Assembly (NCBI GenBank): GCA_902796115.1 | Contig: CADBNX010000261.1 | Coordinates: 1 to 5,279 of the forward strand | Reading direction: 5' to 3' | DNA: 5,279 bases | Source: an uncultured Eubacteriales bacterium | GTDB taxonomy: Bacteria > Bacillota > Clostridia > Christensenellales > Aristaeellaceae | Shown: piece after piece, positions 5,263 through 5,279 of the stretch | Layout: each line of letters begins with the position of its first letter | Position numbering within the stretch: the first letter of the stretch is position 1 | The notes under the pieces: generated by a model | What the model was told of the DNA's origin: nothing | Seen by the model: only the letters and a program-made list of their open reading frames with translations | Databases searched by the model: none | Program-made: the position numbers and the translations under genes

Positions 5263-5279
5263 GCTCAACTCCCGGAAAC

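Overview
The window suggests a Gram-positive, gut- or rumen-type member of the Clostridia. The reasons are strong AGGAGG-like ribosome binding sites, textbook sigma-A promoters, a tRNA with an encoded CCA end, a GC content near 57-65% in most coding sequence, and a secreted protein carrying a type-I-like dockerin. This assignment is inference; nothing in the window fixes a genus.

Layout. Positions 1-4593 hold three genes in tandem on the minus strand, read from right to left. They are a seven-helix membrane metallopeptidase of the M48 (Ste24) family (3370-4593), a cytoplasmic-looking member of the glutaminase A / DUF4965 family (1364-3322), and a secreted CHAP-type cysteine peptidase/amidase with two Ig-like modules and a dockerin (1-1327, running off the left edge). 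The gaps between them are 47 and 36 bases and contain no terminator. A good promoter lies upstream of the first gene (-35 TTGACA, 17-base spacer, -10 TAAGGT), so the three probably form one operon. The dockerin gene has an in-frame TAA as its third codon, inside an otherwise ideal signal peptide and after a perfect ribosome binding site.

Positions 4594-5279 encode no protein that I can support. They hold a second promoter facing right, back to back with the operon promoter. It is followed by a 42-base copy of the 5' half of a serine tRNA, then 140 bases of spacer, an intact tRNA-Ser with anticodon CGA, and a rho-independent terminator. Beyond the terminator are two direct copies of a bipartite repeat (CAAGTTCCAAATA plus TTCAGGAGAGAAA). 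Pieces of the same repeat, inverted, fill much of the spacer between the half tRNA and the intact tRNA.

How the genes work together is unclear. The M48 enzyme would act in the membrane, the glutaminase-A-like enzyme in the cytoplasm, and the dockerin protein outside the cell. I see no pathway that obviously joins them. The points most worth checking are the nonsense codon, the base-composition break inside the dockerin gene, the split serine tRNA copy, and the repeat family around it. I found no strong evidence for a wholly new multi-gene system.
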